64,000 nt of DNA from Paenibacillus azoreducens. Its GTDB lineage: Bacteria; Bacillota; Bacilli; Paenibacillales; Paenibacillaceae. The stretch's first letter is position 1; every line of letters starts with the position of its first letter. Positions 10,701-17,457 of this stretch are shown in pieces. The translations under genes and the position numbers were made by a program. A model generated the notes under the pieces. The model made no database searches and was not told the origin of the DNA. It worked only from the letters and a program-made list of their open reading frames with translations. The stretch is taken from positions 2,323,501-2,387,500 of the forward strand of contig NZ_AP025343.1 of NCBI RefSeq assembly GCF_021654775.1. Direction: 5' to 3'.

Positions 10701-11178
10701 GCGCGGCAATGCTTTTGTCGAATATATCGCGGAGGAACAGCTGATGCAGGTCAGCCAATCGGCGTCCCAGCGCCTAAGATTCCTCACCAAGCAGCGTTAT
10801 TCGCTTGAGGTGGACTCCGGGGGCGGCTTTCTGATCCGCGATGATGCGAACGGCGGGGTGCGCAGACCGGTTTCGACGCTGTCCGGAGGGGAGACCTTCC
10901 TTACGTCCCTGTCTTTGGCCTTGGCGCTGTCCGCACAGATTCAGCTCCGCGGACAATATCCTCTCCAGTTCTTTTTCCTGGACGAGGGTTTCGGAACGCT
11001 TGATCCAGAGCTGCTGGAGACGGTCATCACATCCCTGGAGCGGCTTCATAACGACCATCTTTCGGTTGGCGTCATCAGCCACGTGCCTGAACTCAGGGCG
11101 CGGTTGCCGCGCAAGCTTATTGTCATACCGGCCGAACAGGCGGGCGGGGGCTCGAAAATTATGACGGAACAAATGTAG
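7765..11178 (+). CDS. sbcC: SbcC, Rad50-type ATPase subunit
   Basis: This is the SMC-like ATPase partner of SbcD, 1137 residues. Walker A GPTGSGKSTLLDAM is near residue 36. It is followed by a long glutamate/glutamine/leucine-rich coiled coil and a zinc-hook CPVC near residue 539 at the coiled-coil apex. A second coiled coil follows, then the ABC signature LSGGET (about 1038) and Walker B FFFLDEGFGTLD (about 1073). The start overlaps the sbcD stop as ATGA. The order addB-addA-sbcD-sbcC is the same as in B. subtilis. Confidence 0.96.
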   Translation: MKPITLKLSGLQSYRELQQIDFEDLCDMGLFGIFGPTGSGKSTLLDAMTLALYGKVERAVNGTQGIMNHSEDALFVSFRFELSSAEGKHRYRVERRFKRTGELSISNTVSRFIEITAEGENIIADRLAEVTRCVEEKIGLKMDDFTRAVVLPQGKFAEFLSLKGSERRQMLQRLFHLERYGDQLGMKLSRRIKENDGALKAVEAEQQGLGEAGEEALKAAEKQLSEAVVHAESMRTKLQRLTREVEEKGKIRERQLEKNRKQAELDRLQAAEEEMRRLELKLEKSAASAAIMPALALWRESLQELKRKEADRAMLKMAAERAEQAAAEAGAADDTAQEALAAGEPKLLQRREQLEQAVVLQRERDAVKALYEQLEHQQKETAGGVEGLRQSLAKEQELLNRGTQKQAELQEQLHGLEITSKERSLVQKAMQLRQMLSSAAERELKANKELEQQQAKLAAVLEKLELTEKERLQMQEREQAFAIRAGGCYAEAGKLALLTESELLAIDADERRLREELRQEQLHSLSLALAAELGPGQPCPVCGSLDHPAPARPDAAEAKLHEDVLVQLQGLKARLQEGKYAQRQLVQECSGLLDGTGASELPEGMAQAAAAAEWQGKPARTESSPIVTWEERLHMLEASRSSLSGELKALKTERSELNDQGEVLRQQALKQTAEADTCKAVLQQLKANLEQLSEEISKLKVQWAEELGDIPYEEAENRWSKMQNQDREAEEVKDRLRRSIPFLEEKKNAVQSLEQNLLEAEKRMIQLEAELRGKRELLQEKQERLRTWIGDQQAEGLLEACVRELGALRETAAEAKRSRQAAELAKHESAKAYAMSRQAEESAAAHHEAAAKRWEQQLADSAFANMAEVEEAHIPPQEAEQLGLKVRQHRDRERDLVAAIRHIDEQLIGSSLTEEEWVNASRELEMARQLGEEALQRKGRAERDLEDIQKRHVRWKELEQLRLERQREAEKLAKLQSCLRGNAFVEYIAEEQLMQVSQSASQRLRFLTKQRYSLEVDSGGGFLIRDDANGGVRRPVSTLSGGETFLTSLSLALALSAQIQLRGQYPLQFFFLDEGFGTLDPELLETVITSLERLHNDHLSVGVISHVPELRARLPRKLIVIPAEQAGGGSKIMTEQM

Positions 11179-11210
11179 TGATGTTTTTCACAGTTACAGC
11201 TGCAAGCAGC

Positions 11211-11219
11211 TGTTATAAT
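11211..11219 (+). promoter_or_regulatory. Extended -10 promoter of an unannotated small RNA
   Basis: TGTTATAAT matches the extended -10 form TGnTATAAT, with no good -35 at 17 nt. Directly upstream and touching it is the palindrome ACAGCTGC-AA-GCAGCTGT (11196-11213), two perfect 8-base arms. This is an operator-like sequence placed where a bound dimer would cover the spacer. Transcription would begin near 11226. Confidence 0.55.
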
Positions 11220-11225
11220 ACAGTC

Positions 11226-11345
11226 AAGCCGACATCTTGTTTATGAAGCACCCCGGCGGACGTATGGCAGGGATCGTTATTCCTTAACATACGTCCGTGC
11301 GAAGCAAAGCTGGCATCCAGCTTTAGCGGGTGCTTCTTTTTTTTT
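11226..11345 (+). ncRNA. Putative terminator-ended small RNA with three-way junction
   Basis: The 349 bp between sbcC and the next gene hold a structured stretch with no open frame. The outer helix GAAGCACCC (11245-11253) pairs with GGGTGCTTC (11328-11336). Inside it are two hairpins: CGGACGTATG (11257-11266) with CATACGTCCG (11288-11297), and AAAGCTGG (11306-11313) with CCAGCTTT (11317-11324). A run of nine T follows (11337-11345). All three helices are perfect. The layout (own promoter, closed multibranch fold, U-tract) suggests a transcript of about 120 nt. It may simply be an elaborate sbcC terminator. I do not recognise the family. Confidence 0.55.
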
Positions 11346-11527
11346 GACTGCATACCGCTATGGCGGCCATACAACATTATGGATACAATGCCGCATGTCC
11401 ATCCGCCAATTGCAAGGCCTATAATAGGAATGCAGCTGCATCAACGTTTTTCTCTGAATCGAGTAGCCTTTTGCCCAGTTTTGAATATGATGATCCTGTA
11501 AATTGCTAACTGGGGAGGATCAATACA

Positions 11528-11887
11528 GTGGAAAAGATTGGGGCCAAAGAAGTATGTAAAAAACATATTTATCGCTATGTGAGAGTTACGATGGTGGATG
11601 GAAGTTCTCATGATGGATTTATTGAACATGTCGATGAGGAGAATGTATATCTTGCAGTGCCGGTCGGCCATGAAAACATACCGCACCATCATCATGGCCA
11701 TGTGAGTCCATATCATTACGGCGGCTGGGATCCTTGTTTCCGATTCCCGGCACCTGATTCGCGGGCGTTTTTTCCTTATTACGGATTCGGTTACCCGTTT
11801 TTTGGTTACCCGTACGGACGCCGCTTTAACCGGCTGGTTTTGCCGCTGGCTGGCCTGACCGCGCTTTCGCTGCTTCCGTTTTTTTAA
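11528..11887 (+). CDS. Small His/aromatic-rich protein of unknown function
   Basis: 119 residues with GTG start at 11528 behind GGGGAGG (11512-11518). The N-terminal 45 residues (YVRVTMVDGSSHDGFIEHVD) look like a small beta-barrel segment. The middle contains a HHHHGH cluster. The remainder is very rich in Phe, Tyr, Pro and Gly and ends in a hydrophobic stretch that could anchor to a membrane. Aromatic, histidine-rich proteins of this size are common among spore-associated proteins in this group, but that link is only inference. A terminator follows. Confidence 0.75.
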   Translation: MEKIGAKEVCKKHIYRYVRVTMVDGSSHDGFIEHVDEENVYLAVPVGHENIPHHHHGHVSPYHYGGWDPCFRFPAPDSRAFFPYYGFGYPFFGYPYGRRFNRLVLPLAGLTALSLLPFF

Positions 11888-11931
11888 TCGGATCTGGCTG
11901 GATTCGCCGTTTCGTCCAATATCGAGGTAAA

Positions 11932-11961
11932 GGGCTTTCCTGCCGGGAAGCTCTTTTTTTT
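11932..11961 (+). terminator. Intrinsic terminator after the 119-residue gene
   Basis: GGGCTTTCC and GGGAAGCTC pair across a 4-nt loop (with two G-U pairs), followed by eight T. Repeat family C starts directly behind it. Confidence 0.75.
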
Positions 11962-11964
11962 AAG

Positions 11965-12090
11965 ATTATAGAATTTATAAATTTTCTTGCTACGCTGAAC
12001 AATTCTATAATCGCAAGAAAAACATCCGCTAAATGCGGTCTGTCTTCCTAGAAAGTACGTCGATAGACGTTTTTCTTATAGAATTTATAA
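11965..12090 (+). repeat. Repeat family C, free-standing copy (C1)
   Basis: Two-hairpin module. The first helix GATTATAGAATT pairs with AATTCTATAATC. The second, AAGAAAAACATC, pairs with GACGTTTTTCTT across about 45 nt with one mismatch. The end carries a second TATAGAATTTATAA that runs into repeat A1. Related copies lie at 16722-16832 and 49480-49592, there inside family B. With A1 this accounts for the whole gap before the HIT gene. Confidence 0.75.
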
Positions 12091-12098
12091 TTTTTTTT

Positions 12099-12160
12099 GG
12101 GCCCCGCAAAATATTTGGAATAAGCATCGAAGCACAGGCTCCACTTCGGGGGTTATTTTT
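12099..12160 (+). repeat. Repeat family A, copy A1
   Basis: A degenerate copy: GGGCCCCGCAAA at the left, the core GGAATAAGCATCGAAGC in the middle, and CACTTCGGGGGTTATTTTT at the right. It belongs to the subfamily with TATTTGG in the core, which is always preceded by TATAGAATTTATAA and a T-run. Confidence 0.75.
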
Positions 12161-12244
12161 TGCCCGAACATTGGACGTGCCGCCCCGAAATCCGGTATGA
12201 TGAAATCATCCAAAAAAAATATTACATATCGGAGGCGACAAATC

Positions 12245-12604
12245 ATGGACTGTCTCTTTTGCAAAATTATCGAAGGAAGCATTCCTTCGCAAAAGGTTTT
12301 TGAAAATGAAAGAATTTTGGTGTTCAAGGATATTCAGCCGGCGGCACCGGTGCATGTGCTAATTATTCCCAAGAAGCATATCGCTTCCATGAACGATGTG
12401 GAGGAGCAGGATCTTCCGCTTATTGCCGAGATGCATCAGGTTGCTCAGCAGGTTGCGAAGGAACTGGGCGTCGCGGATACCGGTTACCGCCTGATCAACA
12501 ACTGCGGACCGGACAGCGGCCAAGCTGTGCACCATATTCACTACCATCTGCTTGGCGGGGCCAAACTGGGGGCTCTGACAGGGATTTCGGACTCGCATTC
12601 GTAA
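12245..12604 (+). CDS. hinT: HIT-family nucleotide-binding hydrolase (HinT-like)
   Basis: 119 residues, ATG at 12245 behind GGAGG (12231). It opens with DCLFCKIIEGSIPS and carries the histidine triad HHIHYHLLGG near the C-terminus, with NCGPDSGQ just before. Both are hallmarks of HinT/PKCI-type enzymes that hydrolyse AMP-lysine-like phosphoramidates. The length is the compact HinT length. It sits directly upstream of rpsU. Family assignment is firm; the physiological substrate cannot be told from sequence. Confidence 0.93.
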   Translation: MDCLFCKIIEGSIPSQKVFENERILVFKDIQPAAPVHVLIIPKKHIASMNDVEEQDLPLIAEMHQVAQQVAKELGVADTGYRLINNCGPDSGQAVHHIHYHLLGGAKLGALTGISDSHS

Positions 12605-12653
12605 ATCGGTTTGCGGGATTTCAAGATGCTTTCTGAAAAAATAGGCATCAAGG

Positions 12654-12683
12654 TTGACACCCTATTTCTCTTTCACCTATAAT
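12654..12683 (+). promoter_or_regulatory. Consensus SigA promoter of rpsU-yqeY
   Basis: TTGACA (12654-12659) and TATAAT (12678-12683) with an 18-nt spacer, both perfect matches. A start near 12690 leaves a leader of about 50 nt before rpsU. Confidence 0.88.
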
Positions 12684-12742
12684 TAAGTTTGATGAACCGT
12701 GTTATTGCTCTTGGACGGTCTGGTCGGAGGGAGGGAAAACTG

Positions 12743-12916
12743 GTGTCTGAAACTAAAGTTCGCAAAAACGAGTCTATTGATGCTGCACTTCGCCGCTTTA
12801 AGCGCTCCATCGCTAAGGATGGTGTATTGGCTGAGGTGAAGAAACGCAAGCATTATGAGAAGCCAAGCGTAAAGCGCAAGAAAAAGTCCGAGGCTGCTCG
12901 TAAGAGAAAGTTTTAG
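12743..12916 (+). CDS. rpsU: 30S ribosomal protein S21
   Basis: 57 residues, the normal S21 length, beginning GTG at 12743 after [30 protein letters not shown] followed by a very basic tail ending ARKRKF is characteristic. S21 sits near the 3' end of 16S rRNA and the anti-Shine-Dalgarno region. A longer in-frame start at 12689 would add residues foreign to the family and lies almost at the transcription start. The gene is cotranscribed with yqeY 16 nt downstream. Confidence 0.97.
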   Translation: MSETKVRKNESIDAALRRFKRSIAKDGVLAEVKKRKHYEKPSVKRKKKSEAARKRKF

Positions 12917-12932
12917 GAGGAACTGAACGATC

Positions 12933-13376
12933 ATGAATCTTAGCGAACGATTGAACGAAGATATGATACAAGCGATGAAGAGCAAAGACAAGTTCAAGCT
13001 CTCCACTATTCGAATGGTTCGTTCAACGATCAAGAATCTTGAAATAGATTTGAAAAGAACTTTGGATGACAACGAAGTGCTTGATATCCTCAGTCGTGAA
13101 ATTAAACAGCGCAAAGATGCCCTCCAAGAATTTAAAAAAGCAGGTCGTGACGATCTTGCGACAACTGTCGAAGCGGAAATTGAAATTATCGGTCAGTACC
13201 TTCCCGAACAGCTTTCCGAAGAAGAAATAAAAGTTATTGTACAGCAGACCATCCAGGAAACCGGTGCTTCTTCGAAAGCCGACATGGGGAAAGTGATGAG
13301 CGCGCTGATGCCGAAAGTCAAAGGCCGCTCAGACGGAAAAATCGTGAACCAGGTGGTTCAACAATTTCTGCAATAA
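12933..13376 (+). CDS. yqeY: YqeY, GatB/YqeY-domain protein
   Basis: 147 residues covering the GatB/YqeY domain, the helical module also found at the tail of the amidotransferase subunit GatB. Typical segments: LKMIRSTIKN-like MVRSTIKN near residue 30, QRKDALQEFKKAGR near 65, and the C-terminal KADMGKVMSALMPKVKGRSDG. A role near tRNA is suspected for the family but not proven. RBS TTAGGAGG lies before the ATG. Pairing with rpsU is the standard Bacillales arrangement. Confidence 0.94.
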   Translation: MNLSERLNEDMIQAMKSKDKFKLSTIRMVRSTIKNLEIDLKRTLDDNEVLDILSREIKQRKDALQEFKKAGRDDLATTVEAEIEIIGQYLPEQLSEEEIKVIVQQTIQETGASSKADMGKVMSALMPKVKGRSDGKIVNQVVQQFLQ

Positions 13377-13387
13377 ATCGAAACGTG

Positions 13388-13414
13388 AAACACCCCTTTT
13401 TAGGGGTGTTTTTT
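13388..13414 (+). terminator. Intrinsic terminator of rpsU-yqeY
   Basis: AACACCCC and GGGGTGTT pair across TTTTTA, followed by six T. Confidence 0.9.
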
Positions 13415-13502
13415 CATGGTGTTGAAACGTAGAACCTTTTACTGCGTAATAACTACTATTGGCGGAACAATATATTATAATGAAGTTGAAAGGAGGGGAA
13501 GG

Positions 13503-14861
13503 ATGATGAATACATACAGCAGAATAAGAAATTCAATGATGTGGTTACTGGTTCTCTTTGTGCTGATTGCAGGGACAGCGGCGTTTGTCCCGGGTCTGGC
13601 GGAAGCGGAAGCTGAGAAAGCAGCACCTGTTTATATCATTCCGGTGGAACAGAAAATCGAGACCGGGCTTGAAAAATTCCTGAAGCGCGGATTCAAGGAG
13701 GCCGAAAAATCAAATGCCGGCCTGATCGTATTGGAGATCGATACGCCGGGCGGGCTTGTAAATACGGCGCAGAATATCGGCAAAATGATCCGCGAGAGCA
13801 AAATCAGGACGGTTGCTTACATACATGGCAACGCCGCCTCCGCCGGCAGCTACATTGCCCTAAATGCGGATAAAATAGCGATGACTCCGGGGAGCATGAT
13901 CGGCGCGGCCGCGATCGTGGACAGTACGGGGAAACGGGTGGATGACCCTAAACTTGTGGCCGCCTGGAAATCCGAGATGTCCGCCGCAGCGGAATCAAGC
14001 GGGAGAAACGGCAAAATAGCCGCAGGCATGGCGGACATCAACATGGTGGTGGATATGCCGGAAATCGGCGAGACCAAAGAGAAAGGCGAAATCATTGCCT
14101 TATCCAGCGAGCAGGCGCTCAAAGTCGGATTTGCAGACAAGATCGTCTCATCGCCTGAAGAGGCCGTATCTTGGATGGGATATCAGGCCGATAATGTCGT
14201 TCGGATGGATCATACGGGAGCAGAGAGGATCGCTGCATTCTTGACCCATCCCGTCGTCATGACGGTGCTCCTGTTTCTTGGTATCGCTGGTATCGTCATC
14301 GAACTGATTGTGCCTGGATTTGGCGTTCCGGGGATCATTGGGGTAGCGGCGTTTGTTCTGTATTTCTTTGGAAATTATGTGGCCGGATTTGCCGGCAATG
14401 AAACTTGGCTGCTCTTTATTGTGGGGCTTGTCCTTATGATTTTGGAAATGTTCGTCCCGAGCTTCGGTATTTTGGGCGTCTTGGGAGCGATCAGTTTGAT
14501 AGCCGGGGTTGTGCGGGCGGCATATGACACCAGCCATGCGCTGTTGTCGCTCGGGATTGCCTTCGCCGCGGCCGCTGTCGTCATCGTCATTGTGGCGATC
14601 GTATTCAAGGAGAGGGGCATCTGGAATCGTTTTATCCTCAGCGAGTCGCTTACCAAGGAGCAAGGGTATGTTCCAACGGAATCCAAGGAGAGTTTGCTTG
14701 GCCGGGAAGGCGTCAGCGTGACGCCGCTAAGACCTGCAGGCACCGTGATCATTAACGATGAACGGATCGATGTGGTAACAGACGGGGAGTTCATTCCGAA
14801 AGATATGCCGGTCGTAGTGATCCATGTCGAAGGTGCGCGTGTGGTAGTCAAACCGAAATAA
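13503..14861 (+). CDS. nfeD: NfeD-type membrane serine protease, long form
   Basis: 452 residues; ATG 13503 (or 13506) after AAAGGAGGGG. A signal peptide (residues 10-32, ending near AEA) precedes a ClpP-like protease domain. The serine motif GNAASAGSYIAL is near residue 109, and the usual catalytic lysine is expected about 50 residues later. Four or five transmembrane segments span roughly residues 243-366, and a C-terminal OB-fold NfeD domain ends the protein. It sits 86 nt before floA. NfeD-flotillin pairs are widespread and act in lipid microdomain organisation; the protease substrate here is unknown. Confidence 0.93.
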   Translation: MMNTYSRIRNSMMWLLVLFVLIAGTAAFVPGLAEAEAEKAAPVYIIPVEQKIETGLEKFLKRGFKEAEKSNAGLIVLEIDTPGGLVNTAQNIGKMIRESKIRTVAYIHGNAASAGSYIALNADKIAMTPGSMIGAAAIVDSTGKRVDDPKLVAAWKSEMSAAAESSGRNGKIAAGMADINMVVDMPEIGETKEKGEIIALSSEQALKVGFADKIVSSPEEAVSWMGYQADNVVRMDHTGAERIAAFLTHPVVMTVLLFLGIAGIVIELIVPGFGVPGIIGVAAFVLYFFGNYVAGFAGNETWLLFIVGLVLMILEMFVPSFGILGVLGAISLIAGVVRAAYDTSHALLSLGIAFAAAAVVIVIVAIVFKERGIWNRFILSESLTKEQGYVPTESKESLLGREGVSVTPLRPAGTVIINDERIDVVTDGEFIPKDMPVVVIHVEGARVVVKPK

Positions 14862-14947
14862 AGCCTGTTTTTTAACCGGATATCATGTAACATAAAGATA
14901 AGGCGTCAATAAAAAAAATCAAAAAACTCAAATTGGAGGATTTATTT

Positions 14948-15949
14948 ATGGACGGTACTTCTTTGATCCCGATTTTGCTTATTGCTGTCGTGGTTATTAT
15001 TGTGCTGAGCGTGTTTTTTAGCTTCTTTCCGCTTACGCTCTGGATCTCTGCCTTGGCGGCTGGCGTCCGCATCAGCATCATAACCTTGGTGGCGATGAGA
15101 CTCCGCCGGGTTACGCCAAGCCGGATTGTCAATCCGCTCATCAAGGCAACCAAAGCCGGGCTGGGATTGAACATCAACCAGTTGGAAAGCCACTATTTGG
15201 CCGGCGGTAACGTGGACCGGGTCGTCAATGCGTTGATTGCGGCCCAGCGCGCGAACATTCCGTTGGAATTCACCCGGGCGGCAGCTATTGACCTGGCAGG
15301 CCGCGATGTGCTGCAGGCCGTACAAATGAGCGTTAACCCACGCGTTATCGAAACGCCTGTCGTCGCTGCTGTAGCGAAGAACGGTATTGAAGTTAAAGTT
15401 AAAGCAAGAGTGACCGTGCGTGCCAATATCGACCGTCTCGTCGGCGGTGCTGGCGAAGAAACGATCATTGCCCGTGTAGGCGAAGGGATCGTTACTACCG
15501 TTGGTTCCAGCGACGCCCACAAGGACGTTCTCGAGAATCCGGACAGCATCTCCCGTACCGTGTTGTCTAAAGGTCTGGATGCGGGTACCGCATTTGAAAT
15601 TTTGTCCATTGATATCGCCGACGTTGATGTAGGCAAAAATATCGGCGCATACCTGCAAACCGAGCAAGCGGAAGCGGATAAACGCATCGCGCAGGCGAAA
15701 GCGGAAGAACGGCGCGCCATGGCGGTTGCGCAGGAACAGGAAATGAAGGCGCGGGTCGTGGAAATGAGAGCGCGCGTGGTCGAATCCGAATCCGAGGTAC
15801 CGCTCGCGATGGCGGAAGCGCTCCGTTCAGGAAAAATCGGCGTCATGGATTACATGAATTTGAAAAATATCGAAGCGGATACCCAAATGAGAGGTTCGCT
15901 TGGCAAGATGGGTGAGGGAGATCAAAACGGCCCCCAAAATAACAAATAG
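14948..15949 (+). CDS. floA: Flotillin-like protein FloA
   Basis: 333 residues; ATG 14948 behind TTGGAGGA. One hydrophobic anchor segment (residues 5-45) is followed by the SPFH/flotillin domain. A C-terminal coiled coil rich in Glu-Ala and Arg-Ala runs about residues 235-285. FloA scaffolds functional membrane microdomains. Its place directly behind nfeD is the conserved arrangement (B. subtilis yqeZ-yqfA). No deviation from family length. Confidence 0.96.
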   Translation: MDGTSLIPILLIAVVVIIVLSVFFSFFPLTLWISALAAGVRISIITLVAMRLRRVTPSRIVNPLIKATKAGLGLNINQLESHYLAGGNVDRVVNALIAAQRANIPLEFTRAAAIDLAGRDVLQAVQMSVNPRVIETPVVAAVAKNGIEVKVKARVTVRANIDRLVGGAGEETIIARVGEGIVTTVGSSDAHKDVLENPDSISRTVLSKGLDAGTAFEILSIDIADVDVGKNIGAYLQTEQAEADKRIAQAKAEERRAMAVAQEQEMKARVVEMRARVVESESEVPLAMAEALRSGKIGVMDYMNLKNIEADTQMRGSLGKMGEGDQNGPQNNK

Positions 15950-15963
15950 GGGATGATGCCTCC

Positions 15964-16539
15964 ATGTGGATCTTTGAACATTTCTATTGGATCCTGATTA
16001 TCGGATTTGCAATCCTTTCCGCCCTCAGCAAAAGCGGTAAAAGAAAGACGAATCAGAACCCGCAGGGAATGCCTACATTCGGCGGCGGGGCAGGCATGGA
16101 GCAGAGAACCGCTCCCGCGAACCGGCAAGCTTCGAGCAGACGGCGTGAAGAGGAGGCGGATGCGCGCGCGAGCTCAAGCGAACCAAGATATTCAACCGGT
16201 TCGGACGACTGGAGTGAGGAAACTTCGTCAAGTGCGCAGCGGTCCTACGAATTGCAAACTGCCGGCCCCGACTATGAAACAGGCGAGGGTGTGTCCGGAA
16301 TGTGGCAGGAAGAGAGACCGGATCCGTTGGCCGATTACAGCAGGGACATGGAAAAGCATTTGGAGCAGGTCAATGCTTCGTTGAACCGGATCGAAAAAAC
16401 AGCAGTTTCGGCCCCTGCAAAACAAACAAGAGGAGAACGGCCTGCTTCGAGACTGGCGAGCGAGGCGAGAAAAGGCATAATATGGGCCGAAATTCTTGGA
16501 CCTCCACGCTCCAAACGGCCGTATGGCGGACGGAAATAA
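15964..16539 (+). CDS. Membrane-anchored low-complexity protein downstream of floA
   Basis: 191 residues, ATG 15964, only 14 nt behind floA, so probably cotranscribed with it. A single N-terminal membrane segment (WIFEHFYWILIIGFAILSAL) is followed by a hydrophilic region rich in Arg, Glu, Ser and Gln, without recognisable fold. The position corresponds to yqfB in B. subtilis. I cannot assign a function. Location next to NfeD and FloA suggests a microdomain-associated or merely co-transcribed protein. Confidence 0.72.
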   Translation: MWIFEHFYWILIIGFAILSALSKSGKRKTNQNPQGMPTFGGGAGMEQRTAPANRQASSRRREEEADARASSSEPRYSTGSDDWSEETSSSAQRSYELQTAGPDYETGEGVSGMWQEERPDPLADYSRDMEKHLEQVNASLNRIEKTAVSAPAKQTRGERPASRLASEARKGIIWAEILGPPRSKRPYGGRK

Positions 16540-16564
16540 ACAATATGTATGCAATATTCTAAAA

Positions 16565-16857
16565 GTGCATGTTCAAAAAGGTCGGTTTTCAGCACCGAGA
16601 AGGTTGAATGAAGCTAGGGACGCAAGGAGCGGAACGTACGCCTTAGTACGTGAGCACCAGAAGGCCCGGCTGAATTCAAGATTCGATGTCGAACCAGCTT
16701 CCTGATTCACTTCGTGTTAGATATAGAATTTATAAATTATCAGCTGCGCTGATGAAATTCTATATCGCAAGAAAAACATCTGCTAAAAGCGGTCTGGCTT
16801 CATAGAAAGTACGTCGATAGATGTTTTTCTTATCAAAAGTGGACTTTTTGAAGAACC
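16565..16857 (+). repeat. Repeat family B, long copy with nested family C (B1)
   Basis: The left end GTGCATGTTCAAAAAGGTCG and the right end ending CTTTTTGAAGAACC form imperfect terminal inverted repeats. The seven bases TCTAAAA flank it at 16558-16564 and 16858-16864, possibly a target duplication. The first 160 bp match copies at 23231, 49330 and (inverted) 53011. Family C is inserted at 16722-16832. Open frames across it are repeat artefacts. Confidence 0.82.
16722..16832 (+). repeat. Repeat family C nested in B1 (C2)
   Basis: Helix one: GATATAGAATTT with AAATTCTATATC (12 perfect pairs), enclosing a smaller hairpin ATCAGC-TGC-GCTGAT. Helix two: AAGAAAAACATCT with AGATGTTTTTCTT, 13 perfect pairs. 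Confidence 0.8.
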
Positions 16858-16862
16858 TCTAA

Positions 16863-16928
16863 AACAGCCTTTTCTGCAGGATGGTGGATTGATTGTGTTC
16901 CACTGCTTGCGGGAAAGGCTTTTTTTTG
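16863..16928 (+). terminator. Terminator-like hairpin between repeats B1 and A2
   Basis: AGCCTTTTC at 16865 pairs with GAAAGGCT near 16920, with inner complementary GGTGGA and TTCCAC segments and then eight T. It lies behind repeat B1 and directly ahead of A2. It could end the floA operon. Confidence 0.5.
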
Positions 16929-17053
16929 GGTCCTCCAAAGTATTTGGAATAAGCATCGAAGCATAGGCTCCGCTCAGTACTTTTGCTCCGCAAAAGCGCC
17001 CCTCTTTGAAGGGCGTCGGACTTCTTTCCGATACGCTTTGCGGGGTTATTTTG
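16926..17053 (+). repeat. Repeat family A, expanded copy A2
   Basis: The copy starts with GGGTCCTCCAAAGTATTTGG and ends with CTTTGCGGGGTTATTTTGG. It is about 60 bp longer than the others. The extra part holds three small hairpins: CTTTTGC-TCC-GCAAAAG, CGCCC-CTCTTTGAA-GGGCG and CGGA-CTTCTT-TCCG. Together B1, the hairpin and A2 fill the 624-bp gap before yqfC. Confidence 0.72.
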
Positions 17054-17163
17054 GCATGTTCGAGCATATTGGCGTCCAATTCTTACAGCGGATTTGATAA
17101 TCTCTCATAAAAAGGGCGGACCGGGCATAAGTTGTAAAGTACAGGAAGGGGGAAGACCTTCGT

Positions 17164-17457
17164 ATGACCCGGATCAGCCGCAGACTGCGGAAATGGACAA
17201 ATGAAGTATTGGATTTGCCGCAGGACGTTCTGCTCGATCTGCCTCGGATTACACTTGTGGGAAACAAGGAGCTTTCCGTTGAGAATCATCACGGTGTGCG
17301 GCATTTTTCAGAGAATAAAATGGTTTTGTCCCTGAGCGAGGGCTCGCTGGAAGTAGAAGGCTCCGGACTGATGATCCGGACGATTCTGCCGCAGGAGGTC
17401 CTGATTGAAGGGATCATCGTCAATATAAAATATATAGGAACGGGGGAGAGTTCATGA
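17164..17457 (+). CDS. yqfC: Sporulation protein YqfC
   Basis: 97 residues; ATG 17164 after GGAAGGGGGAAG. It resembles the YqfC family, a short beta-rich protein with the segment LDLPQDVLLDLPRITLVGNKE near its start. In B. subtilis it is made in the mother cell under SigE and is paired with YqfD. It overlaps yqfD by ATGA. The biochemical role is unknown. Confidence 0.9.
   Translation: MTRISRRLRKWTNEVLDLPQDVLLDLPRITLVGNKELSVENHHGVRHFSENKMVLSLSEGSLEVEGSGLMIRTILPQEVLIEGIIVNIKYIGTGESS

Noticed and set aside
11900..12180. CRISPR-like array from regularly repeated motifs
   Set aside because: The repeats are two unrelated dispersed families (C and A), not identical direct repeats with unique spacers, and no cas genes are present.
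16783..17079. 98-codon minus-strand frame across repeats B1/C2 and A2
   Set aside because: It lies entirely in dispersed repeats and a terminator-like hairpin; no RBS.
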